Of a stretch of DNA of 64,000 nucleotides, positions 13,252 to 24,467 are shown in pieces. The position numbers and the translations under genes were made by a program. Under the pieces are notes generated by a model. That model was not told where the DNA came from and did no database searches. It was given only the letters and a program-made list of their open reading frames with translations. Within the stretch, counting starts at the first letter, position 1. Every line of letters starts with the position of its first letter. Origin of the DNA: Tamarix chinensis (lineage: Eukaryota > Streptophyta > Magnoliopsida > Caryophyllales > Tamaricaceae); the NCBI GenBank assembly GCA_030549775.1, contig CM060172.1:127957122-128021121 (forward strand). The letters run 5' to 3'.

Positions 13252-13615
13252 CTTTGTTATTATTATTTTGTTGTTGTTGTTGTTGTATTTAATGCATTTA
13301 CTATTTTATCGATTATTACCATCGATATTATCCTTAACATTATAATTTAATATTATTACCTTAGTATTTTTGTTATGCTTAGTATTGCCACAACTATTGT
13401 ATTATTATTATTATTGTGATTATTATTATTGTTACTATCATTATTGCTATCATTACTATTATTATTATTCTCATGGTTAATACTAGTGGCATTAGGTTTA
13501 TCTTTCTAACTATTATTATCATTTCAATTATTTCTATTATTATTATTTTCAGTATTCATACTATTATTTGTACCATTATCATTATTATTTTCATCACTAT
13601 TGCTACTTCTACTAC

Positions 13616-13651
<36 letters not shown>

Positions 13652-13860
13652 CATTATTATTAATATTATCGCCAGGATGATTATGGTTGTGCTATTATTT
13701 TATTATTATCGGTAATATTACTATCACTAATGCTACTACGATTTCAATTATTATTATTATCATTATTATCATTATAGCCATTATTATTCTCATTATGAGT
13801 ACTATTACTATTAGTAGTATTCTTATTATTGTTATTAGTAATTATTATTATTAATATTGA
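12360..13860. repeat. Imperfect (TTA)n block inside LTR
   Basis: About 1.5 kb of interrupted TTA/ATT trinucleotides. Open frames through it encode only Ile, Leu, Tyr or Asn runs. Left-flank sequence near 12496-12560, including CTAAGAACTTCTAATTAATG, recurs at 36781-36850 in the solo LTR, so the block is a positional feature of the LTR family. Confidence 0.9.
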
Positions 13861-15303
13861 AACCCTCACCTTAATACTCTGGATTTTGCTAAAACCTACT
13901 TTAATTAGTGATAATCCGTTTAAACTATTGTGAGAATAGTAATAACCCTACCCTTTATTTATAAACCCCTATTATTAATATTAGCCTTAGTATTAGGCCA
14001 TGATAGGGGTAAGATAGGAATTATGATAATTCGGGTAGAGGGAGATTGACCCTTAGTATTTCTTCCTTATAGGTGAACCGGGTCAAACCCCAGGAGGTGT
14101 AGGAGCGTGCTCCAAGCCCGACGCCGATTTAGGTAAGGACGTAACTAAGGCCACCTGTCTGTATTGCATGTTTTACCTGTCTTGTATGCTTTGTGCGGTT
14201 GTATGCTATAACCTGTATATTATCTGTGTATTTGTGTAGCGCAGCATGGAACCGAGGTACGTTCTCGTGCTCTCGTCTGTGTGTACTAATATGTTGTGGT
14301 ACAAGTATGATGTGATGTGATGTGACCCCTACGACATGCATGCTAGGTTATGTGAGAAAGTGTTGTAAGGTGGGGACTTGAAAAAGAAAAATGAGCAATT
14401 AAGATAACCAAAGGGAAGTACGTCGGTTAACATAGGTATGGACAACCTAAGAAATTCATAATTTGTGAAATGATGAGGAAAAAGGGGGAATCAAATAAAT
14501 AGAAGAGTGGGAATAAAATAAGGTTGCATGGGGGAAACTAGGGTTTGCATGGAAATGATAGAGTTGGCATGGTGGAAATGATAGGGTTTGCATGGGAAGG
14601 TTAAGGTCAGCATGGGGGCGAACCTTACTTATGAAAAGTTACCGTGGGACATGAGGAAGATAGTGGAAGGTCTGTTTGGGAGTCTGGGGACTCGAGGTGA
14701 AATATAGTACGTAGGGTCATATAAGGGACTCGATTAGGGTTTTGGGAAGAATTAGTAATCTGAAAAAGGCGAAAGAAAAATGATTAAGGATGAGTGAGGT
14801 GCGGGTTGTGAGTGAGAGTTATGTTATAAGGGATGATTATGGGAGTTTTGAGGGAGAAGAAATATTGGGTGAAAAGGAGAGGTTACTTGTGGGAAAAGAA
14901 AGGTACTAGAGTTGAAGTGGCCAACTAGAGTTTTGGGGTCACAGGTAGAATCGATGGGTAAAGCAATATGATTTGGGGACTGGACCTGAATGAGATGAGG
15001 TGTTGAGGATAGATGAATTAATGGTAGAGGAGGTTGGACCACATAGGTCCAATTAGGGTTTCAAGGGAAACCCTAGAGACTAATGGCGGGTGGAGTCGAT
15101 GTCACGAGGTGTTGTGCCTTAATTCATACTCTAGGAGTTGGTTTTTATTATGTGTATGTATAGCGGGGAATTGGATATCGAGGTGTGATAAGGGGTGCAC
15201 GAGTTCCAAGATATGGGACGGGCCCTCCTGGGAGGATAAGTGCGGATATAGTTAGCCATGCATGTCAAGGGTAAAACACTTTCAATAAGATACGTTAAGA
15301 TAC

Positions 15304-15700
15304 TAATCACTTAAAGAGAAAGATGCTGAGCCGGGCCCAGACCGGTCCACCAGCGAATAATAGTGGCCAGGAGCCGGGGTGCCCTGGAGACCGTACCACC
15401 GGCGAACAATAGTGGTCAGGAGCGTTTTGCCCTGTATGATTTCCGGTCCACCGGCTATAATAGTGGGGGTTTCCGTGCTCAGCAAACCGAACGTAAAACT
15501 TATAAGTCCTGGGAAAGATACTAATTACTTATAGTGGAACACCATGTGAGTCGAGGCCAGACCGGTCCACCGACAAATAATAGTGGCCAGGAGCGTTCTA
15601 CCCTGGAGACCGGTCCACCGACAAATAATAGTGGTCAGGAGCGTTCTGCCCTGAGTTTATATATTCCGGTCCACCGGCTATAATAGTGGGGTTCCCGCAC
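15304..15700 (+). repeat. Two-level array of GGTCCACCGG...AATAGTGG units
   Basis: Six units occur, starting near 15341, 15391, 15442, 15563, 15609 and 15665. They form two triplets. Each triplet begins with a leader around TAATCACTTA/TAATTACTTA, has two units ending GTGG(C/T)CAGGAGCG and a third reading CCGGTCCACCGGCTATAATAGTGGGG. The larger period is about 220 bases. The solo LTR at 38427-38825 has the same layout. Confidence 0.85.
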
Positions 15701-15838
15701 TCACGTGGATTAATAAAGACTGTGTGTGAAATGGACATATTATTAACGAGGATAAAGAATAAGTCACCGGAAAGTACTCAGGCCTTATCTTGTGTGTTAT
15801 TGCATGATACTTATATGATTGTGTGAATTATTGTGTGA

Positions 15839-16687
15839 ATTATGACAATTAACACAAATGAGTCAGTTGACACGACCCTCCCGTGTCAATTAACATGATC
15901 GTGTTGACCACTGTAACCACCTTTTGTTGGGCATTGTCTTTCTATTCTCTCTCTGTCTTTGCTCCTTGTTTACATTGATGTGTTCCTCGACACTCTTCAC
16001 CCTTGTTGACCTCCAAAGAACCTTATTCTCTATGCTTTCCTCCATTCTAGGTCTTTCCTAACCTTTCACACATGGGCTTGAATTCCAACAAATAGAATGT
16101 TCAATAATGCTAGCTTATAATATTATTTATTAATAGTTTGGAGACGTAAGAAATTGTAATTTTAAATGAGTTAATTAAAAGGTGATAGTTCATATTAGTG
16201 TTTGACATAGACAAACCATTAATACACTCTAAAGTTGTATAATATGGATTTGATGTATGAAGAAATCTATATGAAGTGTTATTTTACCAAGAATTACTTT
16301 TAGCGATAATAAGTATTATTTTAAAATTTTAATGTAAAATTTAGCTATTTTTTTTAAGTTACCACTACTAATTAATTATTTTCTACTAAAATTATTATTT
16401 AATGAGGTATATTTAATAATGATACAAATAATATTTTTTTATAATTTCTTAATAGATGTGTAAAAATATAAGATATCACTTATTTAGAATAAGATGAAAT
16501 ATAATTAAACGAAAAAGACAATAACTCATTTGATATAGGGCAATGAGAGAGAGAATTTACTTCTATCTTTTAGATGTCCTATATAGTTCATTTGAAATAA
16601 TAATAATAGTTTTTTTTTTTGAATAAATTTCATTTTAAGTTTTTATGTCCATTTCTCTTTAGAAATGTTTCTCTATATATACCATTT
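15839..16687. other. AT-rich spacer, no gene seen
   Basis: The first 60 bases contain an imperfect inverted phrase (GTTGACACGACC / GTGTCAATTAACATGATCGTG). After about 16090 the DNA is AT-rich with stops in all frames. Confidence 0.4.
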
Positions 16688-16827
16688 AAGATATATAAAA
16701 TTTGGGGTATCTTTACCACTCAAATAACCCCGTGCCACAGGAAGGACTAAAAAGTGCAAGATATATAAAATTTGGGGTATCTTTACCACTCAAATAACCC
16801 CGTGCCACAGGAAGGACTCAAAAGTGC
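16688..16827. repeat. 70-bp tandem duplication
   Basis: Copy 1 (16688-16757) and copy 2 (16758-16827) differ at only one base (GGACTAAAAA versus GGACTCAAAA), so the duplication is recent or maintained by conversion. Confidence 0.95.
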
Positions 16828-18059
16828 AAGATCCTGACTCAATTACAAGATACTTTTCTCCTATCAAAAGTTAGTGGACTCTAAGATGAAAGATAGTGAC
16901 AGGGAGCCGGTGACCCTCGCTGTCTTCACCTCCCCACATGGATGGGATCATATATCAGATTTGGTGCGTAACTTTGGCCCGCTGTAAAAGACGAAATCGG
17001 CCAAACTAGTTGACAATAAACAAATAGTCGGTTACGGTTTTGCCTCATACCATGTTATTGAACCGGGGAGGGGGGAATGAATGTGGAGGGACAGCATGTC
17101 CAAAATTCAAGTTGACACTTGACAGGACCAGACCGAAAATTCGAATAGCCGAACTCGTGGATCGTTGGTGCGTTGTGTACAGAAAGATCCTCTCAGTTGC
17201 ATGTGCACCTGCTCAAAACATGACGCTGAAACATGGCCCCTTCCGGCGTCCCCCTCCCCTCTGAACAGTAAAGGCTCCAACTCAATACCACGCGAGATGT
17301 TTCATGTTTTGCTGCTTCCGGCCTTTCAATGTCCGGAAAATTATTGTGACATTTACTGAAGACGAGCAGCTTTATAACTTCTTTTTGCTGATTGCTGCAC
17401 TTAACTACACGAGCTCAGTCATGCTTCCTGCATTAAATTAGCAATCCTTGGGGGGGGGGGAAGGGAGAATTAAATAAAATTCCATGTAGTCTATTGAGAA
17501 AATATCGAAAACGCTTTACAGTACATAACTACATGCATGGCAGATATTTCGTCAGCTGTGATGAATTTGGGGAGGAAGACCCGAACATTACAGGCTTCCG
17601 GCAGCTGCAGGGCCAAAAGCCCAGGACCCATAGAGCATTCACTTTAAAGTTCTCAAATCACAGATTAGTTTGTCTCGGATAATCTGGTAAACTCCATCCA
17701 GAATGTAGTCCGGCTGGTGTTCGTCATGCAGGATCGTGATACGCAAATGTAATTGAGCAACGTTTTTAATTTAGAACAAACTCGGCATTAGGTCATGCAA
17801 CTCCACTGACAACGTGCTGTGAGTCATTCCACTTATTGCCACATGCCACATGCCACAAAGGAAATAGCCAATATGAAATCGATTGAGCTTAGAAAGCTGA
17901 AAGACAGCATACAATCAGGTTTCTCAGAAAAAAAAAGGGAAAATTTGCAAGTTTTACTAGCTGCTAGCAAGATGATCGGTTTCTGAGAACACTGTGTGAA
18001 GGCCTGTAAAAAATATCTTAATCTGCAAGGAACTTGGACAATCAGGTGTCACAGACGGG

Positions 18060-18167
18060 CTATGGGCAACCATCATGGGATGCAATTATTTCCTGCTTCA
18101 GAGTAACCTGGTCAATGTCCGGGGGGAAAAGAAAGTCTATCATACGACATTCATCATTGACAGTAAT
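18060..18167 (-). CDS. Candidate terminal exon of an unidentified gene
   Basis: On the minus strand a pyrimidine-rich acceptor (TTCTTTGTTAG) is followed by 35 codons and a TAG stop. The peptide begins ITVNDECRMIDFLFPP and ends with EIIASHDGCP. Its mix of charged and hydrophobic residues looks like real protein rather than low-complexity translation, and the surroundings are not LTR sequence. I do not recognise the family, and I found no clear upstream exon before 19584, where a retroelement starts. It could be the last exon of a gene cut by insertion, or a chance open frame, since 36 codons is short. Confidence 0.3.
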   Translation of the reverse strand: MTVNDECRMIDFLFPPDIDQVTLKQEIIASHDGCP

Positions 18168-18583
18168 CTAACAAAGAATGCAAAGATTTACACGCGGATA
18201 TTGAAAAGTAAAATCAGCGCATGAACAATTTACCATTCTTTTGTGTTGAGGGACACGTAGAAGTTTAAGACCGAAATAATTAGCTTTGACTCGTTGAGTA
18301 AACTATATTAAAAATAATATTGCCACAATAATTTACGTCAGAAATGTAATAAATCTCTCACCAAAATTCTATCAAAAAACAATACTTTATAGACTTGAAA
18401 TCAATAACCTAGTTAATAAAAATTATTTTTGTCTCTCGACTCTCTGTACACACGCTCAAGTGAACGGTGTATGTTCAGAGATGCTAGCGTACAGGCCATT
18501 CCTTGGGGAGACAAGACTTCATACTTTCTCATTAGCCGATTTATTCATTCATCATTTTGAACAATGGTTAGTCCCTAAAGGCG

Positions 18584-18635
18584 GCAAACGGAACACATGC
18601 TAAAGGACCGGACATAACGTTGAGGTTCCGTTTGC
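18584..18635. repeat. Perfect 11-bp inverted repeat, 30-bp spacer
   Basis: GCAAACGGAAC (18584-18594) and GTTCCGTTTGC (18625-18635) are exact reverse complements. This may be the end of a small foldback element. Confidence 0.5.
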
Positions 18636-18769
18636 GTCACTAACATCTCATAAAGAAGACAATAAATAACCAACAGACGCGTGGCTTGTGCCCTTAATTT
18701 CAAAGTCGACATCAGTTAGGATCCGTTTGATTCGAAGAGAACATCGACGAGAGGGAAAATATTTTGCTA

Positions 18770-18859
18770 GTGTTTGGTTGTCAGGAAAATGGTAAAGAAA
18801 AAAAAAACAAGGAAAAGAAGGGAGAAAGTTATACGGAGACATTTTCCTGACCTAAACAC
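18770..18859. repeat. Small foldback element (MITE-like)
   Basis: The arm at 18770-18791 (GTGTTTGGTTGTCAGGAAAA plus TG) pairs with 18840-18859 (CATTTTCCTGACCTAAACAC), with a two-base gap, around an A-rich core of about 48 bases. Arms with a GTTTGGTT...GGAAAATG phrase are common in small plant foldback repeats. The family is not assigned. Confidence 0.5.
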
Positions 18860-20305
18860 AAGGAAAGCAAGAAAGTATTGCAGAAAATTATCTCGGAACA
18901 ATCATCAATCTTACCTTCCTCTACCTCTACCTTAAATGCCATTGAGCTCATTCGACTTCCAACCAAATACATCTGACCTCCTTTGGCATTCCTCATATCT
19001 TCTACAATTGCTCATATCAAGGAGTCCTCAAGGCGTAATATTCAAGTTGATAGTCCGTCAAGTTCGAGCTCAACAAACATTCATCTCAATCAACTTGGTA
19101 TACTACTTTGTTGACTCGATTTGATCAGGTTAGCATACTCAAATATCTTTCAATTTGAGCTTTTATTTAGTTTTTGGGAATCATACTTCAAGTTGAAATG
19201 TCTGAATAGTATACGACAACACCCACAAGAATCAACTCCAAGATAATCGACCAAATAACATAACCTAAATTCATCACAAATAATTCACCAAAGTAAATCA
19301 CCAAGCAAAACTAATTAGACAGCAAGTATAAGAGAATATAACAGAAAAATAAAGCAATCAACACACATAATTTATGCGTGAAAAATTCCTTCGATACGAA
19401 GAATAAAACCCACGGGACGTTTAAGAAGTTCATCCTATTTCCTTTTCTTATTATAATAATTTGAGGACAAAATGAACTAAAATCAAGTTCACAACAATTC
19501 ACAACCTACCAACAGGTACATACATAAGATATTAAGGAAGAAGAGATCAAAGATAAAGAATATTACCAAAATTCAGTGGTTCTATGTAATACCCGAAAAT
19601 TTTTGCTTAACCTAATTAATTGTCATTAGCCCTAATTTGATTCTAATATCAAGAAATCTTATTGTTAGCCTTAACTAAATTTCTTAATCCCGAAACTTTA
19701 ACCAAAATCAAAATCTTGTTTCGGATGAACCGAAATTCGTAAACCAAAACTAAAACCCGCTAAAATTTTTGCTAATCTAAATTATTTGGCTAATCCCAAA
19801 ATTTCTTATCTAATCCTAATTCCCTAACATTTCTCTCTTTTTCCTTTTCTTTCTCCTTTTCTTTTCTTTCTTTCTTCCCTTTTCTTCCTTTTTCTTTTCT
19901 CTTCTTTTCTCTTCTTCTCTATGCTGAATTTTGTGGCGTGAGAGTTTTTGCTTCCTCTGCACCACCACCATCCACTTGCCTCCCACATGCACCATCACCA
20001 TCCCTGTCAGCCCTGCCACTCCCTCGTGCCGCTTCTTTCTCCTCCTCTCCGTACTGCCACCCTGTTTTTCGTATCCCTACTAGCCTACCACCTTCCTCTT
20101 CCTTCTTCTCCCTGCCTTCTCCTCCCGTGCATGTTTTCTTCTCCATCATCATCTCCCTCGTGTCTCTGCCTAACTCCTAGCCCTCTCAACCATCACCATT
20201 CCTCCCTATCCTTTTATTTCCTCTTTCTTCTTCTTTTCAGCAGAACCATCGTCGCCGTCATTGTCACCCTGCCTTTTTCTCCTCCAAAGCACACCACCTT
20301 ACTAG

Positions 20306-20313
20306 TATAAATA
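20306..20313 (+). promoter_or_regulatory. TATA box of gypsy LTR
   Basis: TATAAATA followed by CCCCTCC, about 720 bases from the LTR start. The context resembles the TATAAATAGCCC box of the other LTRs. Confidence 0.55.
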
Positions 20314-20595
20314 CCCCTCCAACCCTCCATTTTATTATCATCCATCAACTCCCCAACCTTCTTCCCTTCTCCCTTCTCATTTCCCCTTCTTCTTCCTCCT
20401 TCTTCCCTGTTTTCAACATCTGCACCACTCAATCCACCACTGAGCACCACCTAAGCCACCATTAGCCGCTCTTTGGCCGACGGACCGACCAATAAGGTTG
20501 CCCCAACCTTCCCCCTCGTCGTCGTCGGCCATCGCCGCCGACCGCCGCCTCTTTTTCTTTCTATTTCCCTTTGTTTGATGTAGAGTTTTATAGTG

Positions 20596-20815
20596 CATGG
20601 CCTATCGCACGGTCGTACAAACGCTCAAATCCCCTGCTGCACAGTCGTGCAACCCTTACACCGTTTGGTCGTGTATCTTCTTTTTTTTCTCTTGGGCAAT
20701 GCTGCACAGTCATGCAATTCTTGCACCGCCTAGCCATGCGTATTTTCTTCCTTCAACCTGTTGTGCACTGTTACTGCACGTCCATACAACTCCTGTACCG
20801 TCTGGCCATACAACT
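20596..20815 (+). repeat. Minisatellite with GCAC(A/G)GTCGTGC-like core
   Basis: Three to four diverged units of about 70 bases, each built from a phrase like CTGCACAGTCGTGCAACCCT followed by a CACCGTTTGGTCGTG-like segment. Within a unit, GCAC...GTGC phrases can pair. It lies downstream of the TATA box, so it would be in the transcript. Confidence 0.6.
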
Positions 20816-21474
20816 TTTCATTTTAGCTGTGTAACCCTATTTTCACCCCAAATCTTATCCAAACACCACCAAAATTTAACCATAGCTCCACCACATATTT
20901 TTCTACACTCCCATATAATTTAAGTTTCCATTTAACTCTAGTAAATTTTATTTTTACCCTTCTCTACCATAATTTCCCTCTTAATTTTTAATCTCCGATC
21001 GTAATTATATGTTATCTTGTTTTTATAGGTGATTTTTTGGTGATCTCGGAGGAGGTATAGGATTTACGTGCATAGAGCCCGGTGTCCTTGTCGGTAAAGA
21101 TACATGTCGTAGATAGGGATTTATGTGATACTTATATCTTTGTATATGCTTTTGTGTTGAGTATGTTATATTAAATAATTTAATTATGGAAATGCTAGGG
21201 AATGATAATCTTGAGAATAATGTAATTATGTAAGTACATGTTTTGGGTATAATATTAGATACAAGTATCTATGGGAAACTAAGGATATACACTTCGAATA
21301 ATGATCAGAAATGTATATATTTTGGGTTTTATAAAGGCTTTCGGAGAATACAATTGTCTTGATTACCCTAAGGGTATTATAGTCATTTGAGGATAATTAT
21401 GTGGTCATACTTATGTATTTAATTGTATGTATTGAGTTTGACAGGATAATATACAATTAACTCTAAATAAGATA

Positions 21475-21930
21475 TTAATCATGTAAAGTGAAAGATCACT
21501 TGAGTCGTGCCGATGTGTTTATATGGCTTCGTTCCACCGGATAATAATAGTGGCTCGGGTGTGTTGTCCTTGAGAGGGACTTCAGTTCATTCCACCGGAT
21601 TAAGAATAGTGGGGCCTCATACTCAATGTGAATGAAAATACAATTAAGAGTTAAAGTATAAATAGAAATATACTAATCATTTAAAGTGAAAGATTACATG
21701 AGTTAGGACCGATGTGTTGAGTCCGTTCCACTCGATAATAATAGTGGCTCGGGTGTGTTGTCCCCGAGAGGTGACTCACACCGTTCCACCGGTTTAATAA
21801 ATAGTAGATTAGGAGTATTTTACTCTAAGAGGTGTTGGCCCCGTTCCATCGAATAATAATAATAGCTCGGGTGTATTGTCTTCGATAGGTGTTTCAGATC
21901 GTTCCACCGGTTTAAGAATAGTGAGGTCCT
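21475..21930 (+). repeat. Array of GTTCCACCGG...AATAGTGG units
   Basis: Six units, near 21530, 21585, 21722, 21780, 21840 and 21898, follow leaders that read TAATCATGTAAAGTGAAAGA or close to it. This is the diverged counterpart of the GGTCCACCGG array in the longer LTRs, with CTCGGGTGTGTTGTCC replacing CAGGAGCGTTCTGCCC. Confidence 0.75.
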
Positions 21931-22088
21931 TGAACTCAACGTAAATAAAAATATTGGAATATGGCATATCTAATGAAAGACTTGGAATAAGTAGTTATCT
22001 GATTTTCTTCTATTTTGCGCATGTATGAATTGCTTATGGGAATTCTTGTAATATATGTAACCCTACTTGACTGTAACGTTACCTTATT

Positions 22089-22144
22089 CAGTACGTAGCG
22101 TACTGATCATCCATTTTATGGGTGCTACTCAATCTAACGAGTAG
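22089..22144 (+). repeat. Three-hairpin block near LTR 3' end
   Basis: CAGTACG-TAG-CGTACTG (22089-22105, perfect), CATCC...GGGTG (22108-22124, one T-G pair) and CTACTC...GAGTAG (22125-22144, perfect). Against the solo LTR at 38998-39053, the third stem changes on both sides (CTACTC/GAGTAG versus CTGCTC/GAGCAG) and stays paired. Confidence 0.65.
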
Positions 22145-22565
22145 ACGATCTAGATGTTTATGTGTAGGTCGATGAAGACTAAGTGGATGATTTCGCAGCT
22201 TTTGATGTGATATATGTGGAGGAGTGATTCATTCATATCAGGATTTGGACGCAGATTCATGTTGTCCGGATAATAGTTTTACCCGGATACCTTTTTGGAC
22301 TCTTAGTTTCATGGGATCCCTTTTTGTTATATTTTGATATTGTAATTGGAGATGATCTCCAAATACTTATTTGATGTTATTAAAAGTTGTCTCGTCTCTT
22401 TATGATCATTTTTTAAATTTTCTAATCCTTTTGCCTTGTGATCGACGTAAGGATGGTGGGGTAAGCCAGACTTTTGTCAATTACAATGGTAACACCTAAA
22501 TATTTGATTATATGCTTCCGATTAAAATGAAATTTTTTAATAGTGAATTTGGGGGTGTTACAAGT

Positions 22566-22577
22566 TGGTATCAGAGC
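22566..22577 (+). other. Primer binding site, initiator tRNA-Met
   Basis: TGGTATCAGAGC lies three bases after the 5' LTR. It is complementary to the 3' end of plant initiator tRNA-Met and starts minus-strand DNA synthesis in many Ty3/gypsy and Ty1/copia elements. It fixes the LTR end at 22562. Confidence 0.9.
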
Positions 22578-22826
22578 TTTAGATTTTGATTACCATGTTT
22601 CGGTTTTCCAAATTCGGTTTTCAATGATCCCTCATTTGATATCTACTATCTATTTCACATTTAAGAAAACCCTATTTTATTTTCAAAAACCCAGATTAAC
22701 TTGTGAGGAACCGAGTATGGGTAGCTTAGGTGGCCTGGGAAATGTGAATTATGTGCATTATGTGTTAGTTAGCTAGGAAGGCTTAAGCCGTAACATAATT
22801 TATGTCTTACAGCTAGTTAGTCATCA

Positions 22827-23631
22827 ATGGCGCTTAATGGTTGCGTCGGTCACCTTGAGGAAACTTTTGAGGCGTTCATTGAGCTTGTCAAGCATCCATC
22901 GCCTCAGCCTCAGCCACCACCTCCACCTCAGCATTACCCACAGGAGGGTATCGGGGAAGACTAGATTTGGAGGGTTATAGGACATCACCCACTGCTCTAT
23001 GCCAGTAACGAGGATCCAGTTATCCTAGAAGGATGGATCCGAGATATGGACAGGACACACGAGGTGGTACATTTCCCACCTGCTTGGAAGGTGAGCATTG
23101 CAGCTTTCTTTCTCCGGGGAGCAGCTGACACTTGGTGGGTAAATCGTCGTGCGCAAGGAAGACCGCTGATGTCTTGGGATGACTTCAAGATAGCAATCCA
23201 CAATAAGTTTTATCCCAAGAGTCTCAAGAAGGATAAGCTAAAGGAGTTCATGCAGTTGACTCAGGGAGGCATGATCGTGAGGCATGATCGTGAGGCAGTA
23301 CCATGCTCGATTCTCAGAGCTAATGATGTTTGTACCGGGGATAGTAGCTAGCGAGTCTATGGTCATGTATCAGTTCGAGCAAGGGCTTCACTTTAGCATC
23401 TGGAGGATGATGGGTGACGTAGCTTTCCAGGACTTAGCCACCTTGTACGAGTGGGCTTGTGTTGCTGCTGCTATGGTACAGAAGTAGGCTTATGTTTTAG
23501 GTAAGAGGAAATCAGAGACATAGGGTTCTAGAGGTAAGAATTAATTATGGGGGAGTGGACCTTTGAGTTATCAGTCTAGGCCCTAGGGGTCAGACAGGTG
23601 GATAGAGCAGACCTTTTGGACTAGTGAGGTG
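22827..23631 (+). pseudogene. Ty3/gypsy gag, broken
   Basis: The capsid-like reading starts at the ATG at 22827. It shows the features usual for plant gypsy gag: a Pro/Gln-rich N-terminal tract, then a core with AAFFLRGAADTWW and a SWDDFKIAIHNKFYP-like segment, about residues 90-135. Gag forms the particle that packages the element RNA. Breaks visible: an in-frame TAG near 22963, and a 13-base direct duplication (CATGATCGTGAGG at 23270-23282 and 23283-23295) that shifts the frame by one. The frame then reopens to a TAG ending at about 23487. More stops follow before the hAT insertion. The copy cannot make full-length gag. Confidence 0.85.
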
Positions 23632-23817
23632 TAGGGATGGTAATGGGTCTCGGACCCGACCCAGACCCGCTAGACCCGCCTTATTTTTAGCGGGTTTGGG
23701 TCCATGATTTTGGACCCGACAAATCTGGATCGGGTCTGGGTCCACATATACCTTAAAGGGTCTGGGTTTGGGTTCGGGTCTAGACCCAGACCCGACCTGC
23801 CAGATCCGTTTAATATA

Positions 23818-23838
23818 CATGTGTGTGTGTGTGTGTGT
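23818..23838. repeat. (TG)n microsatellite
   Basis: About ten uninterrupted TG units inside the outer hAT MITE. Confidence 0.9.
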
Positions 23839-23977
23839 ATACATATATAAATACATACTAATATTATGTTTGTCATTATTGTCTTAATCTTATATAAGCT
23901 CCTTATTCATTTTTTTAAAATTTTATTTTTGTATACTTACTTTATAAACAATATATATAATATTGTATTCTAAAAGT

Positions 23978-24467
23978 TAGGGATATAAACGGGGCGGATT
24001 TTACCCAAAACCCCACGGATTTTGTCCAACGGATATGGATAAACGAATATGGATACGGATATGGATGATGGAAAAAAATATCCGTCGGATTCGAGTACTG
24101 ATACGGGTATGGTATATCCATACCCGTACCCATAACCATACCCATATCCATATTCGTACCCGTTTACCCGATATATAATTACCTTTTTACCCTTAATTTT
24201 AAAATAAGTATAGTATAAATTAAAGTTAGAATTATCATTTAGCTTAACTCTAAATGGGTTTATCTGTCGGATGATGGATTTATCTATCGGATAATATCCA
24301 TTAACGAGTAAACGGATAATCCGTTGAGTAACGGATATCCAACGGATACGGATATGGATATGTTAGTGGATATGGATTCGGGTACGGGTACGGATTTGGG
24401 TATGGATTTTCTTATCGGATACGGATATAGGTATACCCGCCCCGAACCAGCCCCATTTACATCCCTA
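23978..24467. mobile_element. hAT-type MITE (inner, nested), 490 bp
   Basis: Inverted ends TAGGGATATAAACGGGGCGG and, from the right in reverse complement, TAGGGATGTAAATGGGGCTG. The flanking 8 bases are CTAAAAGT (23970-23977) and CTAAAAGC (24468-24475), a target duplication with one change. Subterminal DNA is rich in GGATATGGATA phrases and can fold on itself. A second, more decayed copy lies in the opposite orientation at 40215-40671. No coding capacity. Confidence 0.88.

Larger units (their letters stand above)
10776..15838 (+). mobile_element. Long Ty3/gypsy-type LTR, 3' end truncated
   Basis: It starts with TGAAATGCCCCAAAATCC, matching the starts of the solo LTRs. Then come a U3 of about 1.06 kb with GC-rich palindromes, a TATA box (11841), a CT-rich leader (to about 12330), a 1.5-kb imperfect (TTA)n block, conserved single-copy sequence, and six GGTCCACCGG units (15304-15700). 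Similarity to the solo LTR at 35291-39528 fades at about 15838. The hairpin block and GGGGGTATTACA end are missing, so roughly 700 bases of the 3' end are lost. The five bases before it are ATAAC, but no partner duplication can be identified because of the truncation. Confidence 0.8.
16828..19584. other. Non-LTR island, possible gene remnant or regulatory DNA
   Basis: Base composition from about 16840 to 18650 is more balanced than the surrounding DNA and lacks LTR motifs. Short open frames exist (for example 17040-17264 and 17494-17682 on the + strand), but none shows a recognisable domain. A candidate last exon on the minus strand (18060-18167) and two inverted repeats are annotated separately. 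After about 19150 the DNA is AT-rich and featureless up to the gypsy LTR. Confidence 0.4.
19585..22562 (+). repeat. 5' LTR of gypsy element
   Basis: Begins TGTAATACCCG and ends GGGGGTGTTACA, three bases before the primer site. It contains a CT-rich leader (about 19830-20560), a TATA box at 20306, a minisatellite at 20596-20815, GTTCCACCGG...AATAGTGG units (21475-21930) and the three-hairpin block (22089-22144). It is shorter than the solo LTRs and lacks a (TTA)n block. Confidence 0.85.

Noticed and set aside
12516..13715. Several open frames of 80-144 codons through the (TTA)n block
   Set aside because: They encode runs of Ile, Leu, Tyr, Asn and Ser from a trinucleotide repeat. Frames are open on both strands because TTA/ATT repeats lack stops in some frames.
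17040..17682. Short plus-strand frames in the non-LTR island
   Set aside because: 60-74 codons with no domain and no splice structure I could support.
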